Positions 33,301-45,800 of a stretch of DNA of 64,000 bases are shown piece after piece (positions within the stretch are counted from its first letter, which is position 1; each line of letters opens with the position of its first letter). Source of the DNA: Thamnaconus septentrionalis (taxonomy: Eukaryota; Chordata; Actinopteri; Tetraodontiformes; Monacanthidae); the NCBI GenBank assembly GCA_009823395.1, contig CM020515.1, positions 6,425,989 to 6,489,988 of the forward strand. The letters run 5' to 3'. The notes beneath the pieces were generated by a model. That model searched no databases. It saw only the letters and a list, made by a program, of their open reading frames with translations, and had not been told where the DNA came from. The translations under genes and the position numbers were made by a program.

Positions 33301-36300
33301 ACTGAGCCGCGAGCTATCCCTTCAACAAAGTTGTTGTTGTTTTGACAAAACGGTCACGGGGCTTTTCATCTACATCTACTTGATTTATTATCACTGGATT
33401 ATTTGACGGGTGCGCTTCGCAGCTGCGTCTTGCATGTGAATGAGCGGCAAAACGAGCCCACTGGCTATCACGCTTCATCAGCCGGGAGTCTCTTCCAGGT
33501 TGTCAACAGCTTTAAAAGGTCCGGTGTGAAAAATTTGGCTTGATTTCTGATTTTTGTATTGGTAATAGCTTAACATACTGCCCATAAATACATTAATAAA
33601 AGGGAAGACTCGGAGGACAATTGCAGTAATTTGGTTTTTCTACCCTTAGAATGGTTCTCATATATATATATAAGAATATACATAGAGCAAGGGTTAGCTG
33701 CCATCTTGCACCGCCGGGTTTCCTTAAAAATTTTTCACACTGGACCTTTAATTCAAACATGTCACAGGCTGACCCACACTCCAATAACTCCAACAATGAC
33801 TTTTCAGTGTACTTTTTATGTATGTATGTATGTACAGTACGTATATATCTATGTATGTATGCACCATATGTTTGTATGTATGCACCATATGTTTGTATGT
33901 ATGCATGTACTGTATGTATGTATGTGTATGTATGTATGTATGTATGTATGTATGTATGTATGTATTTATTGAATTGTTTGTTCACTTGGGGGCCGGGGGC
34001 TCTAAGATGCAGACTTTTTTTCTACAGACAGTCAGGAGTTTAGGATGCGACGGCGGCCTAGTTTTGCTATTTGTTTTTCCAAAGCTAAGTGAAGGGAAGC
34101 GGACAGGCTCCTCACACTCTGAGCAAAAGGGGTCTGAGAAAAACCAACAAGAGGGCAAACTTCAAGTCCACAGAGCCGAGGGGAAGCAAACAAACATCGC
34201 TGGCGAGAGGATTCCACTGCAGATCCGGTGGCAGGACGCTACGCGGTCGCACAACAGAAGGTCCCACTTTGTGACGTGTGTTAAATTGCTGCACTTTGTG
34301 TTGCACTGCCAGCGTTTTTTTTTTTTTTTTTTTTTAATCTGGACCTCTTTGTTGTGAGATACCGGTTTTGGAACGGACCAAAAACATTTAAAAAAATGAA
34401 TGGAATGACTGACTTTTTTTTGTCCATTTGGTGAATGCAGCCTTTTTCATCTGAGCTTTGGCTAAAAAAAAACAAAACACTGTATTGACACTGAGATAGA
34501 TCTGGGCATCAAAACTTCTAAAGCAAAACACCAGCAGTTTTGTTTTTTGTTTTTTTTTACAGAAGTGCATTGTTATTTATTTATTTATTTATTTTTAGAG
34601 CGGCATTGATGCAACCTTGCCCCACCAGTGCACTGTTGTTGTTTTTGTTGTTGTTGTGCACAGACAGATCTCACGGTGCACTTTCTCAGTTCTTGGCTTT
34701 TGGGATTTACGCCACACATCGTCGGTCTTTAATTTTTAATATGTATATTTTTAGAACTCGTTAAGGCCTGGTGACACACACCATCGTTCAAGGTGAATCG
34801 ATTGACTTGGTCATATGCGGCCTGCCAGTGTCACTGGTTTTACGCTGGCCGAGCCGGGTGAGGTTGCACTCAAAACACCTGGAAAGTCTGGAGAAGGAAA
34901 ACTAGCCTGGTGAATTCTGCTACATTTGCAGCTTTACTGCTGTTTAATATATTATCATTATTATTATTATTATTAATAATAATAATATTAATATTAATAT
35001 TAACCCTTTATTCGCCATAATTTTTTCAAGAAAATAATCAATTTTGATATGAAGATTTCAAATGGCTGTGACTTGAAATTGGTTAGAGGTAAAGCCGTAC
35101 TGTAATTGAGAAAAACCTTCAGTAAACCCAAACTTTTTCTTTGCTTGTTTTTGTATTATGTCAGATGTCAGGGATCTGTATGTCAGATCCCTGTCTCCAC
35201 AATACCCCACAGGCTCATCAGGGGACCTTGGTATGTAAGACCCTGGCCAAATGGCCTTTAAGATTGTCAGTTCTCTCTAGAATGACTCTCTCCTTCTAAG
35301 TCACCGCTTTGAGAATTCAAAATAAAATCACAAAGCGACTACAGAGGTCACTACAGTAGATTAACCGCATTATTGAAATGTACTGATGCATGATTCTCTC
35401 GGCGCTTCTGTCCTTCTGGGTGACTCTCTCAACCACATTTCAACCGTAGGAGGAAAAACTTTCTTTTGAAAGTTTTGCACGGAAAAGCCGACATCTGCAA
35501 CTTTTAACAAAAGGGATTCAATCTTATAGCCCAGAAAGAGAGAGACTCTATTTTCATAGTTGCAGACGCTGGCCTGGAAACATCCCGGTGGAAGGGCCCA
35601 CACTAGCAACAGAGACGAGTATGATAACAATGATGGCAACGTCTCGAACCTGCAAGAGGAGTCCGCTGATAGTGGCTGAGAGACACTGAGCCCCTCTGGA
35701 GCCCAGCGGGTACAGAGCGCCGTCCTGGGCCCCCAGGGGTTTGGGCCCGACCAAGCCGGGACCGCTGCTCACGCACACCACCGCCGACAGGAAGTCAGCG
35801 TCCAGCAGGGCCTGCAGCATCCTCAGGCGGCTGGCTGGGGAGAGAAATCAGTGGGAGAAAGACCAAAGGGGATTCGAGGGAAGACGGAACAAGTCGAAGG
35901 CAGCGAAAGTCAGGCAAGACACTTAAAAAGAGACAGATTTTTGCAGATGATACGTGATAGAGGGGACGGGCGGAGAAGTCGAACGCGTCCAGCAAGTAGA
36001 CGGTGAAGTGAGGTAGGACGGTCGAAACGCGTCCAGAACCTGAACGGAGAGCGGCCAGACGGCACTTGAGCTTTTCTTGTACTTTTTTCCTCTCCCCTGA
36101 GAGGCCTCGTGGCGCTGAGATCAGAGCTGTCTGACTGGCAGGACTCAATTAGCTGCGGCGGCGGCAGCGGGGAGAAATAATAAAAAAAAGAGGCAGAGGA
36201 GACTCGGAGGAGAAACAGACGGACAGGACAGGGGCTGGGATGGCAGGAGAGGGGGGGGGGATAAGGGAGACAGGCGGCGATGGTGGTGGGGGGATGAGTG

Positions 36301-37538
36301 AAGGGCTGCGGGGAGCGGGGAGGGACAGGCAGAGGGGGAGGGCAGGGGCGGGACGGCAGATAGATCAGAGCGACCCCCCGACAGGCCACTTGTCCAGCTG
36401 AGAGACAGAGAGCCGACAGGAGACGCGACCAGGGGCGTTCATAGCCCAGCAATCATTTTACATATACACTTATTAAGCAAAACGGAAGTTCCAGCGCAAT
36501 TTATTGCAACGTTTCAGTACTTTTTCAAGCAAATGTAAGGTCAGGTACCGAAACATCGCAATAAATAGCGCAAGTTGGCCACGTGTGCGGGTAGAGGGGT
36601 TTGCATGATTCAAAAAGAAAAGGTTAGGACGAATTTAAAACAAAGAAGTATCACAATAAAAGGTGTAAGCCTGTGTGTGGGGGGGTGGGGCGTGGGCGTG
36701 ACACTAGCTACGGCCCCATTGGTGGAATGAAAGCGCGTCGAACGCACTTGCCCCAAGTTTTGGATATTACCAAATGAGGGCAAAAATAATCAGCAGATGG
36801 AGAAATAAAAAGACAAGCAGCGATCTGCACAGGGAACATTTGACCGCTGATCCTGCTCTGTTCACGCAGCTGCAAAAAAGGCTGCATGTTTTGCATGCGA
36901 TTTGGCACTGGGCCGCTTGTAAGGACCCATAAAATATAAAAAAAAAAAAAAAGAAAGAAAGAAGGAAAAACCAGAACCAGCACAAACAAATATGTATATT
37001 TGATTCCCAGACTGCTGGGAAGAACATCGCTGTTCGCAGGATACGTCGCTCAAGCTTCAAGCACAGCAGAAGCATTTTTGAAGAACTCGTTTTCTGTTAT
37101 TTTTGTTCTTGTTGTTGTTGTTGTTGTGCGCCGCCCGCCGAGAGACAGAAGCGTTTGAAAAGCAATCGCCAAAACACGACTTTACAGCAGTTTGTTGTTA
37201 CCCAGCAAGAGATCGTCGGTGTTTCTCTTCTGGAGGAGGAGCTGCTGCACGGCCGCCTCCAGGTTCCAGCTGACGCTCTGAAGGACCTTGGAAAGGGTTG
37301 GAGACGGCGGGAGGTGGGATTAGGTTAGAACAATACCAGGAACGGTCACTTCATTGCAAATAAGGGCTTTTTAATTCCTCCCATCCTCCGAGCGCAGAGT
37401 TTGTGCCGCGCTGTCATGTTTTTCTACCAAGCAAAACCATCATCGGAAATTCTGGCTGCGCACAGTGCACTTCCTCAAACCTCTCCCCGCCCCTTCCCTG
37501 CGGAAGACTTCTACCCTGCAGCTCTGGATAAGAGCAAA

Positions 37539-37570
<32 letters not shown>

Positions 37571-40500
37571 AAAATGGCACAAAACTCTTGCGCTCTGCGT
37601 GCACCTGAGCCGGGTGAAGGCGTTGCAAAGTAATGAGGGAGGACAGGAGTAGATGGCCGCAGCACAGCAGGGCGGAGGGAGGATGGACGGATGAAGCGAG
37701 GGATGAGGAGGAGGTGGAGGTAGAGGTGTAGGAGAGGAGCATCTGCAGCTGTCCCATCAGTCCGCCGTTGGAGAGCAGCATGGAGACAGCTGGGGGCGGA
37801 GGGAGGAGAGGGCGACGTCAGAGCGATCAGCGAGCGAGAGAGATCCTTCATTGAGGAAAAGTCGTCAGAGTGAATCGAAACGCTGCAAGTGTGCGTCGAC
37901 CGATTGCGAACGGAACGCTGACAACGCTGGACTGTAGTGCATTGGAAAAATTGATGATAATAATCAGTGTGCGAAATATCCGTCAATATTCGGGGTGCGG
38001 GTGGGGTTCGGGGGGGTTCGGGGTCCCTGATTGTTACAGAGGACCTGATGGCAAAAAAATGTGCACAAACATTTGACAGGATCTTAAAGGTATTTTAATG
38101 ACCATTGGTTATATATTGGTGATATTTGTATATATACACTGAACAAACATCTAAATGGAACACTTTTGCTCCTATTTTTCATGAGCTGAACTCAAAAATC
38201 TAAAATCTCAGATTTGTCAACAATATTTGAGATAAATGGTTATTTTGAGTATAGAGAAAAAGTTTCAGATCTTTGAGTTCAGCTCATCCTTGAAATTTTG
38301 CTTTGGGGGGATTTTCAGGGGGTCTGATGAGTTAATCGGGAGGGGTCCGACCCACTGGGGGCCCCCCGTCGACTTGAACATAAAATGTTGAAGATTTTGC
38401 CTTCAGATGTGTTTTTTCACTCGTTGAAATCCCGCCACAGCCTGAGGTTTGAAGCAGTCGCACCATCCGCGGTGCAGATGCAGATGGCGACTGTGAGCAA
38501 ACACGACTAAAGAAATGTGCAATTACTTTTCATATCACTTTTACCCCGGCGCTGCGCTCCAGTCTGATCTCTTCCCGCGCTCATACGCTCTGACTTGCCC
38601 GATCGGCTCGTAACACTGACACAAGTCAATGAGTCGCGTCGGATGAATAACACACTGACATTAAAGGGGGGAGCAGTGCGACAACATTGCCAATTCTGTC
38701 TGATTAGTTTTCTTAAACAGACAACTGAAGCCATTTGTCTTTCCTGTTGCGCCTCCCCCCTCCTGTGTGTGTGTGTGTGTGTGTGTGCGTGTGTGTGTGT
38801 GTGTGCGTTTCCTGAGCTTGCAGTCGGACGCGTGGGACCACGCGGGTGCTGTGCGCGCGTGTGGTTTCGACGCTGCACTGAAGACGTTTTCTGGTTTGAC
38901 AGCCTGAAGCGGTGGGTGGTCGGGCTTCTCGTATGCAGACGTGCAAACAGGCCGTCGAGCGTCAATTGCGACCGTGCAGGAAGGAAACGTTGGGGGTTGT
39001 AGTTGTTGTTAAGATGCGCATATGTTATCGACTTGCACGTCGATTGTTCTGTGTTTTTAAACTGCGTCCAAATGAGTCTGAATGGAACCCAGTTGAAAGA
39101 ATCATGACTCAGTGTTGGATTTCAGTGAACAGAGATAGTGACAGTCACAAAGGTCTATTATTGACAAGAAGGACATAAAAATCTTGTCCTTGAGTGGCTT
39201 GAAAGGCGCCATAAATAAAATGTGTTATTGTTACATGACCAAAGAAAGACCCTGTGAGTCAGTCGGACTTGTCCATGGCTTTATCTTCAACAAACTGGCA
39301 CTAATTTTATTCACGCAAACATAAGACACTCTCTATAAGACACTCAAACAACCAGTGGCTCTGTATTTCACTGCACTGCCCACTTCCTAAGAATATCTTG
39401 TAGTTTTTATGGTTGATTTAGTAAATATCTACTATTTATAATTAATATGTTCTAATTTAGGCCTTGAATTTCTTCTTTGATGTTCTTCTATGTGATACAT
39501 GTGTGTGACATCACAAACGGCACCTAAACCTGACTAATCCAGCCAGGTGACTGTTCCGCCCTCTGCAGCTGTTTCTGTCTAAGCGAACATGTGGAAGCCG
39601 CAAACGAGGCAACCAGTGCGTCTCCAGAGATTGCGCGTAATTACTCGCCGCTCCACCGGCGTCTGCCGTGGAAAACAAAGACGTGAAAACGGGGACAATA
39701 TGGGATCTCTGACTGCCTCCTTAATCTCCTAGATGGCTTTTTTACTGCGCGCCGCGCTCGCAGGGAGAGAAGCGGCTGCGCTCGGTTTCCTGTCCTCACG
39801 TCGGTTGGCGAGCACCCTGACGGGGTGAAGCCAAGGCGAGCGGACACGGAGGTGAACGGGTGTGAAGTGGGGTGGCGTGGGTGCGCGTCACCTCTGTCCG
39901 TGCAGTGAGCGGGCGACAGGCTCAGGCAGCAGTGCAGGTAGTTGAGGGCGGGCAACAGGGTCCCCGTGTCTGCGGTCTTCAGCCTCCCTGCAACATTGCT
40001 CACTGACACACACACACACACAAATGCACTCAGGTTGCTCAGATGTGGGAAGCAACACTTAGTACTTAAGTAGCTTTTTTAGGTATCTGTACTTTACCTG
40101 AGTATTTCTTTTTGTGACAACATTTTACTATTTCACTCCCTAAATTTAGTATCTGTGCTTTATACTCCTTACATTGGAAAAACATGCTTGTTACCTTTGT
40201 GTTAAAAGGTGTTTATAAGATACAATTTCTGTTCAAAGTGATTCATTTATTACATTATAGTTGCTTAAAGTGGTAGTTGTTGTACGGTAGTTCAATATAA
40301 AACTGGACCGTATTTCAGACGGAGATTATTTTAGAGTAGCTCGGCTTTGTGGTTACTGTTCAATACGTTTTCAGTACAGAGAAAAAAAACCATGTAGAAA
40401 AAAAGATTGCTTACTGCTATTACGAGTGTCAACATCCAAAAATGGCTGATTACTGATTACAGTCAGGTTGTGGTGCTATAGTGTGTGTGTGTGTGTTTGG

Positions 40501-42845
40501 GCTTCAACTTTTGCAGGGCTGTGCAACACACGCACAAATTGTACAGGAACTATAGTTTTGCTGCAAAGCTGTTAAAAAGGTTTAAATTTTCGCTAATTTA
40601 TCAATAAAATGTATTGTTTCTTTTTTTACTTTCACCATTCAGTACATCAGTATCTCTTAACATGAGTATACATACTTTTACTAGAGCAGGGAGAGTGAAT
40701 ACTTTTGCCGCCTCTGCTGCTCTCAAAGGCTCCGCAAGCATTCAAGTGGAGAGAGACGGCAGACTGAGGCGCTGCGTGACAGACGAGCTGGATGAGAAGG
40801 CGGCATGTGGCACTTCACTTCTTGTGGCTCCAAAAGGAGGAGATGGATTTAGCCCAGGCATGGGCAAAACTATGGCCCGGGGGCCATATGTGGCCCGTTA
40901 AGCTTTTTAATCCGGCCCGTCGAACTTGAAGAAATGATATTAATAGTAAGTAAGTCATAAAACAGCTGTATTTGATCCATTCTTTTTCAGTGTTTTAAGA
41001 GTCATTTCAATAAAGAGCTAAGTACCGTGAGGCTTCAATGACAAACATTTTATTGTAACGCTTTTGTTCATTTTCAATTGACATTAAAGCACGTTTTCTT
41101 TTCTTTTTTTTTCCTCCTATGAGGTGGGTCACCAAAACACTCCATCCATCTGCTCCTGCTCCGCCCCCTCTGTCAAATTTGAGAACCCATGGTGGCCCAC
41201 CAGTCAAAAAATTAGCCTAGCCCTGATGTAGCGTGACCAGCCGGTGAAAAATCCAGCGACGGGGAGCCGTGAAACACAAGCGGCGGCAGTGGTTTCAACA
41301 GCTACAGAGAAAAAAAAATGAGAAATGAAGGACAAGTTTTGACTCTCTGCGTGTTCATTATGATAGTTCAGGTTTCGACTCGGGGAAGGACGGTGGCCGC
41401 GCCTGTTGTAAACGTCTCAGCGTTTTCATCTGCAGCTTGGCGCCGGGGTCTCTTTCTGAGCGGACAGGATGACATATGTGGTTAATAACGCGGGAGACAA
41501 ACGCGCGGAGAGTGACGCCGGCTAATGAAGACGGAGGCGGCGCGGGGCCGGTCCCTCGGCATCATTACGAGGTATTTAGATGTTACGTGTCCCACTTCTA
41601 GTTAAATCTGCCCCTAATGACGGTCTTGTCTTGGAATTAATTAAAGAAGTCCGGTTAATGTTAGGTGGCCGCGAGTTGATGGGGACAAATGAGAGAGGAG
41701 CTGCACATTGTGCGACCAGCTGGCAGCTGCTGGCAGCCATTGAGAGGCTGCGAAACTGGCGAAAAATAATTGAATCGCATCTCATTTATTTATTTTATCG
41801 AGTTGTTTGTTATTACAAAACACTTGAAACGATTTTATCAGTCTTGATAAAATCGTCATTTTTTCTGTTGGAAAGAAGCAGAAAGAATAAAAACCACATA
41901 TATCGTCAATATTCAAAAGAAATCTCGGATTTTTGCAATATCAACATGTGCTCAAATGGAATTTAGGTGTCTTTTCTTAAAGAAAAAAGAAAGTATTGAA
42001 ATAAGCAAATAATTACGAAACTTTGACAATTCTTTTTTTTTGTTTCTGGAACTTTCTGTATTTATTTATTTATTTTTAATAAAATGGGGCTGCTCATCCA
42101 ATGTCCCATATTATAAGAGCTGGATAGCGTACCATCTCTCTTCCGGCATTCCGATTTTTCCAGTGGCCATCTTTGGTACTGCAAGAATGGGGCCCAAACA
42201 TTTTTTTGCCCAAAGACCGCAATACGAAAAAAAACAAAAAACAAAAAAAAGCCTGCAAAACGGTTGACAGGACGCCACTGACCTGAGACAGGATTCTTAT
42301 TGCATATTTTGAAGTCACTGACTTTTTTTTCTAAAAAAAGAAAAAAAAGAAAAGCAAATTCTTACGGGAAGAAAAACACTAGAAAATGATTTCTTCCGAG
42401 TGTGACATCATGGGTATTGTTCTGACTGCCGATTGCTGATATGTCACGATGCGTCACGTGAGTCACAGAGGCATGATGGGAAGTGATACTACTGCGCATG
42501 CTCTACAAGCCCCATAATGCAGAAATAAATGTGAAACATCAACTTGATACGCTAGGCGAGCAACTCCATTGAAATGAATGGGCCACCATGTTGGATGCCA
42601 CTAGAGGAGGTTGGAGTTGACTAGTTAGTCCCCTCCTTCAAACGTATTGTCTTCCTGGTGCTGATTACAGACTTGGAAAAAGAGATTATAAATAATGAAC
42701 ATGCATTATGTTTGACTAATTAGGCAATCAAGACGCGAGCCGTGTGAGCTGACTGACGAAGGAGGAAGTAAAAACAAAGACAGAACACGGTGAAAAAAAG
42801 TCCTCTTGGACTTCTGAAATGGAAGGCCAACTTGTTTATCTTTAA

Positions 42846-42884
<39 letters not shown>

Positions 42885-45800
42885 CCGAAAGCAATAGGCC
42901 GATGACACCAACCATTGATTTTTCCTGTTCGTCTGCCATGTTGGTTTACACAAAAGTCCCGTTGAACCGTGTGACATTTGGAATACTGAGCGTTACGAAC
43001 CTCCGACTCTGCTGAAGAAAGGGTGAGCGTGTGGTGCCCGCTGCACACCACAAGCTGATCTAAGAGAGAGATCTCGTGCGATTTGTCTTTTGCTATCGCA
43101 AAGTGTGCTGTGTCTAAATCTGAGAGAATCCTCTGCAAAGCCTTCAGTTTGATAAAGTCAAAGCAACACGGGGGGAAAAAACATAATGCTGGAGCAACAG
43201 ACGCTCCAGCAGAAGCTACTGAACAAGCATGATGTCCATTCAAACGACTGGGTGCATAAAAAGTTTAAATCTCGCAAGTATCGCTAGGTCTGATCACTTT
43301 GAAAAAGTAAAAAAAAAAAAGTCTAGGTCTCACCGTGGTAGAGCAGTTTGAAGTCCACTCCATCCATCCTGCTGAAGGAGGAAGAGGAAGAAAGGTCGCT
43401 GGCCTGCGTCGCACAAAGCAGCTTCAGCACCAGTGGCAGTGAGTCCACCCCTGAGTGGAGACGGAGGTATATATAAAAAAATAAAAAAAATAGTAAATCG
43501 AGCTAAAAGTGCAAGGGGAGTCAGACAGAAATACATACATATGAGGACACAGCCAAGGTCCCGTGAGGGAGAGATGAGTTAACTAATGAAATGTAAAGAG
43601 AGACAACAGAGTGAAACGGAGAACGATGAGTAAGTGATGTGCAGGGACAGCCTCATTACTCCCTGAGAAATTCGCAGCCATGGACAAAAAAAAAAAAGAA
43701 AAAAAAGAAAGAAAAACTGATACTCTTCAAAATTAAAACGATCCCGCTAAGACTTGAGGGACTTAATGGTTTCCAGCGAGGTGCCGGCTGGAGCCCACTT
43801 CTAATCAGGACAGGCGGAAAAGAGAATAATGAGAGTAAAGCTAAAACCGCTTGTGGATCACCTGCATATGATGTCCTTCAGATTTCTTAATACTTGCAAG
43901 TGTGTAACATTTTAATGGGCGCCATTGGCGATCGGCCAATAAACACAATCTTTAAAGGCTGTCATTGATTGCAGATTCTGTCGAACAATATGTGGATTTA
44001 AGAATTTTTCCTTAGTTTGAGGAAGTGGCATTAAATTTGGCAAAGTTCTCCAATGGAGCCATAGTCCCAAATTACTTTTACTTTTTTTTTTTTTTTAAAG
44101 GATGACTGATGATGTGATGTTGCTGTAGACTGATGAAAGCATTCAAGAAAAGTTTAATTTGACTTTGCTTTAAAAAAAACAACATCTTTTAATATATATC
44201 TTTATAGAAGTCAGAAAATGAGGCCAAAAGAGGCCACGTTCCAGAAAAGACAAGCTGACCTAAGAAAAACACAACACACTGGTGGAAGCAATAACAAAAT
44301 TCTGAGAAAACACATTCCGGATTTGAATAATGTTAATAACAAAAGTGTCACCGTGAAAAAGAAATTACCATAGCGATGGAGGAGAGAAGAATGGAGGGAA
44401 GTAATTGGAGAGAGCAGCTGTAATCTGACTGAAAACATCAAAAAAATAAATAAAGAAAAATCCTGCCGAGCAAGTGCCGGCTCTCTTCCCTCAGCCCTGC
44501 GGCGTGCACACATTAAAAAAATGCCTCCTCCTCAGAGGACGCCGCTGCATTAGAGGCTAATACGAAGCATATATTAATGCAAATTGCGTTCAACTGTAAT
44601 GCTTGCGCAGATAACGGGGCCTGCAGTCTCTGCGGGGAAGGAGGAATGGTGGGGTGGGGATGGGTGGGAGAGAGAGAGAGAGAGAGAGGAGAGCCGGAGG
44701 AAAAAAAAAAAAAAGTTAAAGAGGTCAACTGCGATGTTTTCTGAAACCTCCAGCTGTAAAAACCCGGCCGTGCTCGTTAACCTGGTGAAATATGGAGGAG
44801 ACGCCATCTGGTGTGGAGACCAGCAGATGCCCGGTGCCGGCGTCGGCCATCGGTTTGTCTCGGTGATGAACCGCTAAGCTCGGGACACCCCCCCACCCCG
44901 TGGTGCCGCCGCCTAATTCGACTTGATGAATCGAGCGCCGTGAAAAAGAACGACGACGGAATCGTTCACGTCTCCGGAATGAGGAGGAGGGATCCGAAGA
45001 GTTCCCGGAGAGGCCCTCTGAGGACGCGCGCCAGGAGATCCATTAGAGGCCGACGGTTGGGAATGTGCGTCCTCCGACTTAAAGGCCCAAAAAACGCTTT
45101 TTGATGCTCGCGTACAAAGCCAGAGAGATCTTCTCCACCGAATCAACTCCCCCTCCACCCCCTGCTGAACCCCCCATCGTCCGCGAGCATTTAACCGAAA
45201 TCCAGCATCCTAATTAGTGGCAGTGGAGGCTCTTCACGCCTCCAACCTTCTAAAGAGGAAGAGACACTTTGCCGCGACGGTTAGATTTCATGTTTCCCGA
45301 ACTGAGAAACATCACAGAGAAAATGTGTCTGTGTTTTTTCAGCCACGGCACATTTTTTTCATCGAAAAAAATCCCATGGCACACCACCAACCAAAATGAA
45401 TATAAAAGGGCACTTTTTAGCCTAATAATGACAATATAGTCTCTTAATTTATTTACACTCACTCAGTGTGAAACCTGGGCCTGTTTAGATGCACACAAAG
45501 CTGATACCGTGGGAGGAAAATAGGCTCACATTGCTAGTATTCTTTTTTAAACCGTCCATCCATCCATTTTCAATAACCTGCTTCTTTCTGCACTCAGGGT
45601 CAAGGCACGGTGGCACCCTGGGCAAGTCGCCAGCTCAGACGGGTCAAATGTGGAGGGCAAATTTCACGTCCAATCAATGAGACTTTAACCAATAGGAATT
45701 TCACAACCGGTTTTAGCTAATTCACCAAAAAACAGCCAGAAGGAAGATGACAATGCCGAAAAAAGCTTTCCGCCGTCCCTTGATCAGCGCAACAACAACT

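Larger units (their letters stand above)
32126..35649. other. 3.5-kb MEI1 intron
   Basis: Contains MITE family 3 copy 1, a MITE family 1 copy at 33511-33751 and a (TATG)n array at 33817-33966. An ATT-rich tract lies at 34945-35005. The rest is unassigned AT-rich DNA. Confidence 0.65.
37790..39891. other. 2.1-kb MEI1 intron
   Basis: Contains a miniature Tc1-type element (38136-38296), a (GT)n array (38764-38806) and a LINE 3' tail (39185-39235). No exon was seen. Confidence 0.65.
40003..43333. other. 3.3-kb MEI1 intron
   Basis: Contains a hAT-type non-autonomous element (40855-41228), dispersed repeat family 2 copy 2 (42425-42605) and a (GT)n array (42847-42883). No exon was seen. Confidence 0.65.

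Noticed and set aside
33593..34357. Plus- and minus-strand frames of repeating Tyr-Val-Cys-Met
   Set aside because: Translation of the (TATG)n array.
35910..36452. 180-codon minus-strand frame rich in Pro, Ser and Leu
   Set aside because: Upstream of exon n, but with no splice phase match, no homology, and composition typical of a GC-rich intron.
37414..37986. 190-codon minus-strand frame overlapping MEI1 exon l
   Set aside because: Wrong frame relative to the exon chain; the alternative frame ending at the GTGCAC donor fits both neighbours.
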